From an uncultured Collinsella sp. (GTDB lineage: Bacteria; Actinomycetota; Coriobacteriia; Coriobacteriales; Coriobacteriaceae): a DNA stretch of 10,721 nucleotides. The position numbers and the translations under genes are program-made. Positions 1 to 6,776 of the stretch are shown piece by piece. How positions within the stretch are numbered: position 1 is the first letter of the stretch; every line of letters starts with the position of its first letter. The DNA is taken from NCBI GenBank assembly GCA_900552395.1, contig URZJ01000046.1, positions 1-10,721 on the forward strand. Direction: 5' to 3'. The notes below the pieces were generated by a model. It ran no database searches and had not been told where the DNA came from. It was given only the letters and a program-made list of their open reading frames with translations.

Positions 1-686
1 AGGCGCGGGTCATGGGCGCCATCGAGCACGGCGCGGGCCCGCGGCGGCAGCTTGCCCGCCAAACGCCCGCCCAACAGCGGCTCCATCACAAACACCGCGA
101 GCCCGCGATCCGCAGCCTCCATGAGCCCCGCCGTTCCCGCCTGATATCGCTCTCCAGCGTAGTTGTACTGGATCTGGCAAAAATCCCAGTCATACGCGTC
201 AAGCATCGTGAGGAAGTCCGCCGCACTGCCGTGGTACGAAAAACCTATCTGGCGAATACGCCCCGCAGCCTTTTGGTGCGCAATCCAGTCCTCGATGCCC
301 AACGCCACCACGCGCTCCCACTGGGCGGGCGAGGTGATGTTGTGCATAAGGTAGTAGTCGATATGGTCGGTCCGCAGGCGACGCAGTTGCTCGTCGAAAA
401 ACCGGTCGAAATCCTCCGCGCACTTGCACGAAGCGTGCGGCAACTTAGTCGCCAGCAACACCCGGTCGCGCAGCCCCAAGCGCTCAAGTGAGGCGCCCAC
501 GCATGCCTCGTTACCGGGATAGAGATACGCGGTATCCAGATAATTGATCCCCCGCTCCACCGCATGGGAAATGATGGCGTCGGCTGCCTTAGCGTCCGGA
601 TGGCCCGGCGCACCGGGAAACCTCATGCAGCCCAGACCGAGAGCGGATATTCGGTTACCACTTTTGGGGTCAACGCGGTATTGCAC
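1..686 (-). CDS. Aldo/keto reductase, C-terminus cut off by the window edge
   Basis: NAD(P)H-dependent aldo/keto reductase, a cytoplasmic TIM-barrel oxidoreductase for carbonyl substrates; the substrate cannot be told. About 228 codons are in the window and the frame stays open at position 1. The family tetrad is visible: Asp51 in NYLDTA, Tyr56 in YPGNE, Lys81 in LLATKL and His115 in YLMHN. The N-terminus VQYRVDPKSGNRISALGLGC is typical of the bacterial subgroup that often carries a C-terminal 4Fe-4S ferredoxin-like domain, but that part is not in the window. I chose the GTG at 686 because AAGGGAGG lies just upstream and the family usually starts at M-x-Y-R. An ATG at 704 (adding MAKGGA) is the alternative but has a poor ribosome binding site. 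It is divergent from the stub at 850. Confidence 0.9.
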   Translation of the reverse strand, partial: MQYRVDPKSGNRISALGLGCMRFPGAPGHPDAKAADAIISHAVERGINYLDTAYLYPGNEACVGASLERLGLRDRVLLATKLPHASCKCAEDFDRFFDEQLRRLRTDHIDYYLMHNITSPAQWERVVALGIEDWIAHQKAAGRIRQIGFSYHGSAADFLTMLDAYDWDFCQIQYNYAGERYQAGTAGLMEAADRGLAVFVMEPLLGGRLAGKLPPRARAVLDGAHDPR

Positions 687-849
687 GGCCCCTCCCTTCG
701 CCATCAGCGCCCCGGCACGGCGAAACACAACGGTCACGCGGCCGAAACATCGTGGAATCGCAATCGAGAACGTATCGTAACGCAGCAGAAATCGAGCCGT
801 CACGCCAGCGCTTTAACATCAGCAAAAAGCCCGATGAAAGGAGCCACCC

Positions 850-969
850 ATGCCCGCGCTCGACCTTTGGAACCTCGCATCCCAGCTCAAAAGCACCGAT
901 TATCGCTGGGTCAACCTCACCCACACGCTCTCGTGCGACACCCCACACTGGTTTGGCTTTAAGCCGTGA
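850..969 (+). pseudogene. Truncated N-terminus of a cyclase-family (kynurenine formamidase-like) hydrolase
   Basis: A 39-codon reading frame starts at ATG 850 behind a good ribosome binding site (GAAAGGAG, then 6 nt) and ends at TGA 967-969. It reads like the first 40 residues of the cyclase/kynurenine formamidase family: an N-terminal helix (LWNLASQLKS), then YRWVNLTHTLSCDTPHW, which matches the family's opening strand 'dLtHtL..dtP.w' at residues 20-34. Nothing after the stop continues the family, and the metal-binding HxGTHxD region is absent. The gene therefore appears to have lost more than 80% of its length, the following DNA being unrelated. The intact ribosome binding site means the peptide may still be made. 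The family match is from memory of conserved residues, not a search; a genuine small protein is the alternative. Confidence 0.5.
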
Positions 970-1003
970 GTTCCCATGCGTTTGTTCTTCTAAATACCGC
1001 TAT

Positions 1004-1026
1004 CCGGAGCACGCAACACGCTCCGG
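1004..1026. repeat. Small perfect inverted repeat
   Basis: CCGGAGC (1004-1010) and GCTCCGG (1020-1026) form a 7-bp stem with a 9-nt loop. It lies just past the 3' end of the small membrane gene on the minus strand (stop at 1050) and could end that transcript, but neither side has a run of T, so a terminator call would be weak. Confidence 0.3.
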
Positions 1027-1049
1027 TAAAACCAGAGTTGAGGCTAACT

Positions 1050-1250
1050 TTAGGACCCCACGATCTCGTCCTCATCAGCACGGCAAAGGACGACGCCGGC
1101 GCTTCCCAGCGCAGCGACAGCAATCAGGGCCCCCACAACGATAGGAGCAGCTCCGCACAAGCCCTGCATGCCCGCGACAAGCGCGGCTGTAGGACCAAGA
1201 CAACCCAGTGCAAGTGCGACGGCGGCAATAGCGATATCTCGAGCGTTCAT
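1050..1250 (-). CDS. Small hydrophobic protein, two predicted membrane helices
   Basis: A 66-residue protein of unknown function. Residues 6-30 and 34-56 are two runs of Ala, Val, Leu, Ile and Gly long enough to span a membrane, joined by a short turn. The tail RADEDEIVGS is acidic and polar. Three cysteines (17, 32, 56) lie in or next to the helices. ATG 1250 has GGAGGAAG 7-10 nt upstream, a believable ribosome binding site. It stands alone between the cyclase stub and the frameshifted secreted gene. GC-rich DNA produces hydrophobic spurious frames, so the call rests mainly on the ribosome binding site, the clean two-helix pattern and the lack of a better frame here. No function is proposed. 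Confidence 0.5.
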   Translation of the reverse strand: MNARDIAIAAVALALGCLGPTAALVAGMQGLCGAAPIVVGALIAVAALGSAGVVLCRADEDEIVGS

Positions 1251-1360
1251 GAGACCACTTCCTCCACGGGAAAGACCTTGCTTCTCATGACTTAGTGTGC
1301 CCCGCGCCCATATGCGCGGCGTACTGCCACGGTAAGCGCTCTGTTAACTCAAGCACGCAC

Positions 1361-1408
1361 AAAAAACGGGCGTCCTTACGTTGCCCTAAAGCTCGGTAAA
1401 GACGCCCG
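1361..1408 (-). terminator. Rho-independent terminator behind the secreted-protein gene
   Basis: On the minus strand the stem arms are CGGGCGTC and GACGCCCG (8 bp), extended past a one-base mismatch by TTAC/GTAA, with a loop of about 16 nt. A run of six T (1366-1361) follows directly. It begins 30 nt past the stop of the minus-strand gene at 1438, so it fits that transcript. Confidence 0.8.
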
Positions 1409-1437
1409 CCCGTCATGTCCTATTGGCTTATGGCAGA

Positions 1438-2206
1438 TTACCAGCCAGTGTAGTAGTCGGTGGTTCCGGCAGCGCAGCCGGAGTCATAGACCTTGCACTC
1501 GCCCTTGGAACCGGTAAACGTAGAGCCTTGGGCCTTATCGCCCGCGGCAACGACGTAGTAACCATCGGAATCGCGCCAAAAGCCCTCGGAATCCTGCGTC
1601 CACTCGCCCGTGCGGTGATGGTAGAGCACGTTGCTGCTGTAATAGGTCTCGCGGCGGCCGTTATAGTTATTGACGCCGCTCAAGCGCGTCAGACCCGAGC
1701 CGTTCGCGTAATACGCAGCAGACGTGTAAGACGGGCTGGAGCCGGCGTTGCAATACGAAGCCTGGGCGGCCGCGGCCTCGGCCTCGGCGGCCTCAAACTC
1801 AAGCGCCTCACGCTTGGCATCCTCGAGCGTGGCGCGCAGCTCGTCGAGCTCGGTCGACTTGGCGTCGACCTCCTCCATCGTCAACAGGTTGCCCGCACCG
1901 TCGATGCAGCCCTGCAACACAGTGCGCTCGTCATCGGTGGCATAGTCACCGTACATGTTCATGATGATCTGGGCGCGGACCTCTAGGGAATCGCGCTTGG
2001 CCCCCATAGAGGCGTTCCACTCCTGCATAGAGCCATAACCGTCGCCGCGGTAGTCGACGGGCTGCACCAGCGTCGCCTCGGACGGCGTAGACCGTATCGG
2101 ATAGTGTTGCCGCGTGGGCATCAGTTGCGCCGGCGCCCATCAAAAGTGCCACGGTCAGAGCGGCGGAAAGGGCGGCGGCTTTCGGTTTTCGTGAATCGAT
2201 CCTCAT
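1438..2206 (-). pseudogene. Secreted coiled-coil protein with possible 3D-like C-terminal domain, frameshifted after the signal peptide
   Basis: Two overlapping minus-strand frames make one gene. Frame A starts at ATG 2206 (GGAGG 11 nt upstream) with a clear Sec signal peptide: basic start (RKPK), hydrophobic core AALSAALTVALLMGAGA, cleavage after AHA near residue 32. It loses sense about 15 codons later and stops near 1946. Frame B (open from the TGA at 2142-2140 down to TAA 1438) carries the body. This has an acidic, Ala/Glu-rich helical stretch (about 60 residues, probably coiled coil), a Ser/Tyr-rich linker, and an 80-residue C-terminal domain with DGYYVVAA and VYDSGCAAGTTDYY, resembling the end of 3D (Asp-Asp-Asp) cell-wall domains. 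Frame B's first ATG (2121) has no ribosome binding site or signal peptide. One extra base (or two missing) between about 2140 and 2060 explains this. Sequencing error or a real mutation cannot be told apart. A cell-wall role is inference. Confidence 0.65.
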
Positions 2207-2417
2207 GTAGCTGGAAACCTCCGTAGTGAGTTTTTGCTGCGTTTAAGCTGCGTGTGATTCGATCGCGCTGCATAGTACCCCGAGCAATTCGCGACCTGCT
2301 GTTTTTCTCAAAAGGTGCACGTCATTTGCGTAAAACTCACATTCACTTAACAGGAGTTTTCCATATCTAGATTGAATATTCGCCGCTAAAAAGCCTGTTT
2401 TTTAGGCATTCCTATGC
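2207..2417. other. Non-coding stretch between metY terminator and secreted-protein gene
   Basis: No convincing gene. It is AT-richer than its surroundings, as expected for the promoter region of the minus-strand secreted gene. A TACTAT hexamer (2277-2272, minus) could be its -10 box, but no good -35 lies 16-18 nt upstream. An inverted repeat CTAAAAA/TTTTTAG (2386-2392 and 2399-2405, 6-nt loop) lies next to the metY terminator and may be a second, weaker stop signal. Confidence 0.4.
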
Positions 2418-2458
2418 AAAAAAGGCGCCTGCGCAAACATTGTTCGCACAGGCGCCTT
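2418..2458 (-). terminator. Strong rho-independent terminator of metY
   Basis: On the minus strand the arms pair AGGCGCCTGTGCGAACA with TGTTTGCGCAGGCGCCT. The stem is nearly perfect, about 15-17 bp with two G·U pairs, and is followed by TTTTTT (2423-2418). It starts about 60 nt past the metY stop and is the strongest terminator in the window. Confidence 0.93.
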
Positions 2459-2518
2459 GAGCAGGTATTTTATGCAGTCATACCTATCGAGTCGCAAAGG
2501 GTCCTTGCACAAGTCGCC

Positions 2519-3829
2519 TTACTCGTCCAGTGCGGCAAAAGCCTGCTTCAGATCCCAAATGATGTCTTCAGCGTTCTCGGTACCAATAGAAAGTCGAATC
2601 GTGGAGGGCGTGATGTTCTGCTCGGCGAGCTCCTCGGCAGAGAGCTGGGAGTGCGTGGTGGTAGCCGGGTGCACGACGAGTGACTTGACGTCGGCCACGT
2701 TGGCGAGCAGCGAGAACACCTGCAGGTGATCGATGAACTTCCAGGCAGCCTCCTGGCCACCCTTGATCTCGAAGGTGAAGATCGAGGCGCCGCCATGGGG
2801 GAAGTACTTCTGGTACAGCTCATGGTCGGGGTGCTCGGGTAGGCTCGGGTGGTTCACCTTGGCGACATGGCTGTCAGCGGTCAAGAACTCAACGACCCTC
2901 TTGGTGTTCTCGACATGGCGATCGACGCGCAGCGACAGAGTCTCGGTGCCCTGGAGCAGGACCCAGGCGTTAAACGGGCTAATGCAAGCACCCTCGTCAC
3001 GCAGCAGGATAGCGCGGACATAGGTCGCGAAGGCGGCAGGGCCGGCAGCCTCGGCAAACGAAACGCCATGGTAGGAGGGGTTGGGCTCAGCGATCTGGGC
3101 GTACTTGCCACTCGCCTTCCAATCGAAGTTACCGCCGTCGACGATCACACCGCCCAGCGAGGTGCCGTGGCCGCCGATAAACTTGGTCGCAGAGTGAACG
3201 ACGATGTTGGCGCCGTGCTCCAACGGACGGAACAGATACGGGGTGCCGAAGGTGTTATCGACGACGACCGGAAGGCCATGCTTCTTGGCGATCTCGGAGA
3301 TGGCGTCGATGTTGGGGATATCGGAGTTGGGGTTGCCGAGCGTCTCGAGGTAGATAACCGTGGTGTTGTCCTTAATGGCACCCTCGACCTCGTCCAGGTT
3401 GTGGGCGTCGACAAAGGTGGTCTCGACACCAAACTGGGAGAGCGTGTGCTCAAGTAGGTTATAGGAACCGCCGTAGATGGTCTTCTGGGCGACCACGTGG
3501 TCACCGGCCTGGGCGAGCGCCTGCAGGGCATAGGTGATGGCGGCGGCACCCGAAGCGACAGCGAGACCAGCCACGCCACCCTCGAGCGCGGCGATACGAT
3601 CCTCAAAGACGCCCTGAGTGGAGTTGGTCAGACGGCCGTAGATGTTACCGGCGTCGGCAAGACCAAAGCGGTCAGCGGCGTGCTGGGAGTTACGGAACAC
3701 ATAGCTCGTGGTCTGGTAGATAGGCACAGCGCGGGCGTCAGATGCGGGGTCGGCGCTCTCCTGGCCAACATGAAGCTGCAGGGTGTCGAAACCAAAGGTA
3801 TGCTCGGGGTTGTTGATGAACTGGCTCAT
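2519..3829 (-). CDS. metY: O-acetylhomoserine sulfhydrylase (O-acetylhomoserine aminocarboxypropyltransferase)
   Basis: Cytoplasmic PLP enzyme of the Cys/Met metabolism family. It joins O-acetylhomoserine and sulfide to give homocysteine and acetate, the direct sulfhydrylation route to methionine. At 436 residues it has the usual length for MetY and is longer than MetB/MetC (about 380-400). Visible features: FDTLQLHVGQ at the N-terminus, Tyr64/Arg66 in NIYGR (phosphate contact from the partner subunit), the PLP-side ASGAAA (92-97), Asp191 in VVDNTFGTP (pyridine nitrogen), Schiff-base Lys216 in HSATKFIGGHG, and the C-terminal VHPATTTHSQL and RLSIGTE motifs. ATG 3829 has AAGGAG 6 nt upstream. 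It is divergent from a LysR regulator and is transcribed alone to the terminator at 2458-2418. Its leader holds a small Cys-containing reading frame, suggesting control by sulfur amino acid supply. Confidence 0.95.
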   Translation of the reverse strand: MSQFINNPEHTFGFDTLQLHVGQESADPASDARAVPIYQTTSYVFRNSQHAADRFGLADAGNIYGRLTNSTQGVFEDRIAALEGGVAGLAVASGAAAITYALQALAQAGDHVVAQKTIYGGSYNLLEHTLSQFGVETTFVDAHNLDEVEGAIKDNTTVIYLETLGNPNSDIPNIDAISEIAKKHGLPVVVDNTFGTPYLFRPLEHGANIVVHSATKFIGGHGTSLGGVIVDGGNFDWKASGKYAQIAEPNPSYHGVSFAEAAGPAAFATYVRAILLRDEGACISPFNAWVLLQGTETLSLRVDRHVENTKRVVEFLTADSHVAKVNHPSLPEHPDHELYQKYFPHGGASIFTFEIKGGQEAAWKFIDHLQVFSLLANVADVKSLVVHPATTTHSQLSAEELAEQNITPSTIRLSIGTENAEDIIWDLKQAFAALDE

Positions 3830-3885
3830 GATGATCTCCTTGTTCGAATAAAAAGTAACTAAGAGTGAGAGAAGTAAGTCGTTGC

Positions 3886-3917
3886 CTCCTGATCACGCCA
3901 ACGGGCGCAAACAGGAG
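3886..3917 (-). promoter_or_regulatory. Leader hairpin upstream of metY, possible attenuator
   Basis: In the metY transcript CTCCTG (3917-3912) pairs with CAGGAG (3891-3886), and an inner CGCC/GGCG stem with loop CGTT closes the hairpin across a symmetrical internal loop. The stem covers the last codons and the stop of the leader peptide. The same CTCCTGTT could instead pair with AACAAGGAG at the metY ribosome binding site (one bulged base), so two exclusive folds are possible. A riboswitch class was not recognised. Confidence 0.4.
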
Positions 3918-3946
3918 CCCGGCATTCGTCTTAGCAAGCAATTCAT
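3893..3946 (-). CDS. Putative 17-residue leader peptide upstream of metY
   Basis: ATG 3946 is preceded by AAAAGGAGG with 7 nt spacing, among the best ribosome binding sites in the window. The frame encodes MNCLLRRMPGSCLRPLA and stops at TGA 3895-3893, which is 63 nt before the metY start. It holds two Cys codons (3 and 12), an internal Met and four Arg. Its 3' half lies inside the hairpin at 3917-3886. Short Cys-bearing leader peptides upstream of sulfur-assimilation genes are known in actinobacteria and are thought to let ribosome stalling at Cys codons set downstream expression. Here such a role is inferred from position and Cys content. The alternative is a fortuitous short frame, but the ribosome binding site argues against it. 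Confidence 0.55.
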   Translation of the reverse strand: MNCLLRRMPGSCLRPLA

Positions 3947-4015
3947 ATGCGGTCCTCCTTTTGACATCCCGGTTCCGTGGTCGGCTTAATTACCTACCGC
4001 CTTTGTGTGTTTTGA

Positions 4016-4044
4016 ATAGTACGAACATCGTCTCCCCGGGTCAA
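4016..4044 (-). promoter_or_regulatory. metY: Sigma-70-type promoter of metY
   Basis: On the minus strand, TTGACC (4044-4039) and TACTAT (4021-4016) are separated by exactly 17 nt, close to the housekeeping consensus. Transcription would start near 4009, leaving a leader of about 180 nt before metY. Confidence 0.75.
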
Positions 4045-4058
4045 TCACTTAAAAGCGC

Positions 4059-4093
4059 TAACCTGTTATCGGTTTTTTAGATAGCTATCGAAA
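4059..4093. promoter_or_regulatory. Two dyads in the lysR/metY divergent region, candidate LysR operators
   Basis: TAAC-CT-GTTA (4059-4068) and a larger palindrome GATAGCTATC (4080-4089), extended to 18 bp (4076-4093) by TTT/AAA with one mismatch. They lie just behind the metY -35 box (4039-4044) and just before, touching, the lysR ribosome binding site. LysR-type proteins usually bind dyads between divergent genes and repress themselves. Assigning these sites to this LysR is inference. Confidence 0.4.
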
Positions 4094-4105
4094 GGACGGG
4101 CGCCA

Positions 4106-5008
4106 ATGACCCTCCAGCAGCTTCGCTTTTTGATCGCCGTGGCAGAGTCCGGATCGATCAACGCCGCAGCCCAGCGCCTCTATACGGCACAGTCCAATAT
4201 CTCAAACGCCGTCAAAAGCCTGGAACAGGAGCTCCATATGGAGATCTTTACGCGCTCCAGCCGCGGCGTCACGCTCACCAACGACGGCACCGAGCTTTTG
4301 GGCTATGCGCGCCAGGTCGTAGAGCAGGCCGACATGCTCGAGGCGCGCTACGAGGACGGCGGCACCCCGCAAGCCCGCCTCGCCATTTCCGCCCAGCACT
4401 ACGCCTTTTCGGTCGAGGCCTTTGTCAACGTGGTCGAGCGCTGCCGCGACAGCAAGTTCGAGTTCATCATGCGCGAGACCACCACATCGCAGATCATCGA
4501 TGACGTCCGTGCGTTTCGCAGCGATATCGGCATTCTGTATCTGGATGACTTTAACGCCCGCGTTCTGCAGAAGGCCTTCGCCGATGCCCGTGCAAGCTTC
4601 CATCCCCTATTCGACGCGACGGTCCACGTCTTCGTGAGCGAGCGCCACCCGCTCGCACGCCGCCCTCAGCTGTCCCTTGCCGACCTCACGCCCTATACGC
4701 GCTACAGCTTTGAGCAGGGAACCTCAAACTCCTTCTATTACGCCGAGGAACCTTTTAGCTATATCCCTTGCGACCGCAACATACGAATCTCGGACCGCGG
4801 AACACTTACTAACTTACTTATCACGTCGAACGGTTACACTCTGTCGACCGGTGTCCTCTCCAATGAAATGCAATGGGGTATGGCATCGATCCCGCTGGCA
4901 GACGCCCCAACGATGCACGTAGGCTATATCATGCACGACGAGCGCAAGCCCTCTCCCCTCTTGCAGCAATACCTCGACGAGCTCAACCGCATCATCCATG
5001 CCAACTAG
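4106..5008 (+). CDS. LysR-family transcriptional regulator, divergent from metY
   Basis: A 300-residue LysR-type regulator, normal length. The winged helix-turn-helix fills residues 1-60 (LQQLRFLIAVAESGSINAAA, then the recognition helix around QSNISNAVKSLEQEL and the wing FTRSSRGVTLT). A linker helix (60-88) leads to the periplasmic-binding-protein-like effector domain (about 90-295). ATG 4106 has AAAGGA 9 nt upstream. The divergent layout with metY suggests that it senses a sulfur amino acid intermediate and controls metY, as CysB/MetR-type regulators do, but the effector domain gives no clear ligand signature. It could equally act on a distant gene. No terminator is visible in the 99 bases after it, so some read-through into rnhA is possible. 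Confidence 0.92.
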   Translation: MTLQQLRFLIAVAESGSINAAAQRLYTAQSNISNAVKSLEQELHMEIFTRSSRGVTLTNDGTELLGYARQVVEQADMLEARYEDGGTPQARLAISAQHYAFSVEAFVNVVERCRDSKFEFIMRETTTSQIIDDVRAFRSDIGILYLDDFNARVLQKAFADARASFHPLFDATVHVFVSERHPLARRPQLSLADLTPYTRYSFEQGTSNSFYYAEEPFSYIPCDRNIRISDRGTLTNLLITSNGYTLSTGVLSNEMQWGMASIPLADAPTMHVGYIMHDERKPSPLLQQYLDELNRIIHAN

Positions 5009-5107
5009 CCGTCGGAAGACAGGGTAGAAATCATAGATTGCTAGCCCCCGGCGGGCATGGCGCTACAATGGTCACTCACATGAAACGCACTCAACGAAAG
5101 GAAGCCC

Positions 5108-5593
5108 GTGAAGGTCATCATCTATACCGACGGCTCGGCCCGATCAAATCCGGGACGCGGCGGCTACGGCGCCGTGCTCAAATACACCAACCCCGCCGGC
5201 AAGACCTTTACCTCCGAGCTTTCGCGCGGCTACGCCAAGACCACCAACAACCGCATGGAGCTCATGGCCGTTATCGTGGCGCTCGAGGCACTCAACCGCC
5301 CCTGCGAGGTCGAAGTCCATTCCGATTCGCAGTACGTCGTCAACGCCTTTAACAAGCACTGGATCGACGGCTGGAAAAAGCGCGGGTGGAAAACTTCCAA
5401 CAAGCAGCCCGTTAAGAACCGCGACCTGTGGGAGCGTCTGCTTGCCGCAAAGAGCCAGCATAAGGTGGAGTTCATCTGGGTGAAGGGGCATGCCGGCCAT
5501 GAGCTCAACGAGCGCTGCGACGAGCTTGCCACCACCGCAGCCGACGGAGCCAACCTCGATATCGACGCCGGCTTTAACGAGAGCGACCTGTAG
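5108..5593 (+). CDS. rnhA: Ribonuclease HI
   Basis: Cleaves the RNA strand of RNA-DNA hybrids in the cytoplasm, removing R-loops and primer remnants. It has 161 residues, close to the E. coli enzyme (155). The four catalytic acids are present: Asp8 in YTDGSARSNPG, Glu51 in NNRMELMA, Asp73 in HSDSQYV and Asp138 in ERCDELA, as is the mobile His128 in VKGHAGH. The basic handle GWKKRGWKTSNKQPVKNRDLW (about 88-108) is also present, making this the hybrid-binding type HI. The start is GTG 5108 with AAAGGA six nt upstream. A TACAAT box at 5064-5069 could be its -10 element, though the -35 is poor. The short acidic tail (DIDAGFNESDL) is not part of the fold. Confidence 0.95.
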   Translation: MKVIIYTDGSARSNPGRGGYGAVLKYTNPAGKTFTSELSRGYAKTTNNRMELMAVIVALEALNRPCEVEVHSDSQYVVNAFNKHWIDGWKKRGWKTSNKQPVKNRDLWERLLAAKSQHKVEFIWVKGHAGHELNERCDELATTAADGANLDIDAGFNESDL

Positions 5594-5667
5594 CGGCGTT
5601 TTCGCACGCTTTTGCGTCCCCCTCGCGCTACACTCGTCCTGTAGACCAAACAATGCAAGGGGGACAC

Positions 5668-6774
5668 ATGCTGCGCATAGCGACCATCGGCACATCCATG
5701 ATCACCGACGACTTTATCCAAGTCGTCAACGCCAACGACCAAGCCGCGTTTGTGGGCACGCTCTCGCGCGATGCAGAGCGCGGCGCTGCCTTTACCGCTG
5801 AGCGCGGCGGCGAGCGCAACTTCACCGCACTCGACGAGCTCGCGTCCGCCGCCGACGTCGACGCCGTCTACATCGGCAGCCCCAACGCGCTCCATTACGA
5901 GCAGGCGCTCGCCTGCATCGCCGGCGGCAAGCACGTTATCGTCGAAAAGCCCTTCTGCGCCACCGAAGCGCAGGCGCTGGAAGTCTTCCGCGCTGCCGAG
6001 GCAGCAGGTGTCGTGGCCCTCGAGGCCATGCGCCCGCTCCACGACCCCGCTTTCCACGCCATCGAGGACGCCCTGGGTGAGATCGCCCCCATCCGCCGCG
6101 CCTCATTGCGCTTTGGCAAATATTCCTCGCGCTACAACGAGATTCTCGCGGGACGCGCCACCAATATCTTCGACTGCAATATGGCATCGGGTTCCCTCAT
6201 GGATATTGGCGTCTACACCGTCGAGCCCATGGTCGAGATTTTCGGCATGCCCTCCGGCCTTACGAGCATGACTACTCTGCTCGACCCCACCACGCGACAG
6301 CTCACGCACGGCCCCATCGACGGCTGCGGTTCCATCCTCGCCAGCTACGGCGGTGGCCGCATCTCCGTCGAGCTCGCGCACTCAAAAATTACGAACGACC
6401 TGCTGCCCTCGCAAATCGAAGGCGAGCGTGGCACTATCCAGATCGACCATCTGTCCACGCCCCGCAACGTCCGCATCGACTATCGCGGCGACGTCGTACG
6501 CGGCTCGGCGACCGAGGCACCGCGCGAACAGAGCGACAACGGCCGCGTGCTCGACCTGCCCAAATCGAGCAACACCATGGAATACGAGCTCGCGGACTTT
6601 ATCACCGCCATCGACGGCATCGATAACGTTAAGGAAGAGATTTGGGAGACCCCGGCGGGACGCCACGAGCTTGGCCACTACCGCGATGTCACGCTCGTCT
6701 CGCTGCGTATCATGGATGCCGTGCGCCAGCAGGCCGGCATAACCTTCCCGGCCGACGCAGGCAAGCAGGCATAG
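5668..6774 (+). CDS. Gfo/Idh/MocA-family oxidoreductase
   Basis: NAD(P)-dependent oxidoreductase of the glucose-fructose oxidoreductase / inositol dehydrogenase family, 368 residues. The N-terminal Rossmann fold (1-120) opens with LRIATIGTSMITDDF, a loosened form of the usual GxGxxG. VYIGSPNALHYEQA and the signature VIVEKPF (Lys94) follow. The C-terminal α/β domain contains the family's GSLMDIGVYTVEPM. The substrate, probably a sugar or polyol, cannot be named. I start at ATG 5668 because AAGGGGG lies 5-6 nt upstream; an ATG five codons earlier (5653) would put the ribosome binding site inside the gene. A TACACT box near 5629 may be the -10. Its stop is 2 nt from the acylphosphatase start, so the two are likely translated together. 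Confidence 0.92.
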   Translation: MLRIATIGTSMITDDFIQVVNANDQAAFVGTLSRDAERGAAFTAERGGERNFTALDELASAADVDAVYIGSPNALHYEQALACIAGGKHVIVEKPFCATEAQALEVFRAAEAAGVVALEAMRPLHDPAFHAIEDALGEIAPIRRASLRFGKYSSRYNEILAGRATNIFDCNMASGSLMDIGVYTVEPMVEIFGMPSGLTSMTTLLDPTTRQLTHGPIDGCGSILASYGGGRISVELAHSKITNDLLPSQIEGERGTIQIDHLSTPRNVRIDYRGDVVRGSATEAPREQSDNGRVLDLPKSSNTMEYELADFITAIDGIDNVKEEIWETPAGRHELGHYRDVTLVSLRIMDAVRQQAGITFPADAGKQA

Positions 6775-6776
6775 CG

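Noticed and set aside
245..613. Long minus-strand reading frame overlapping the aldo/keto reductase
   Set aside because: It is a shadow in another frame, rich in Arg, Ser and Pro; the true reading gives the aldo/keto reductase tetrad.
1300..1320. CCGCGC/GCGCGG inverted repeat
   Set aside because: Six-base GC stem with no T-run and no gene end beside it; easily chance in GC-rich DNA.
3738..3941. Frame across the metY leader and start (TTG 3941)
   Set aside because: No ribosome binding site of its own; it runs out of frame into metY, and the leader frame at 3946 explains the strong ribosome binding site.
3830..4010. SAM riboswitch or T-box in the metY leader
   Set aside because: None of the conserved SAM-I core or T-box elements could be found by eye; only simple hairpins are present.
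5230..6057. 275-codon minus-strand frame opposite rnhA and the oxidoreductase
   Set aside because: Antisense to two clearly identified genes; its composition is typical of GC-rich shadow frames.
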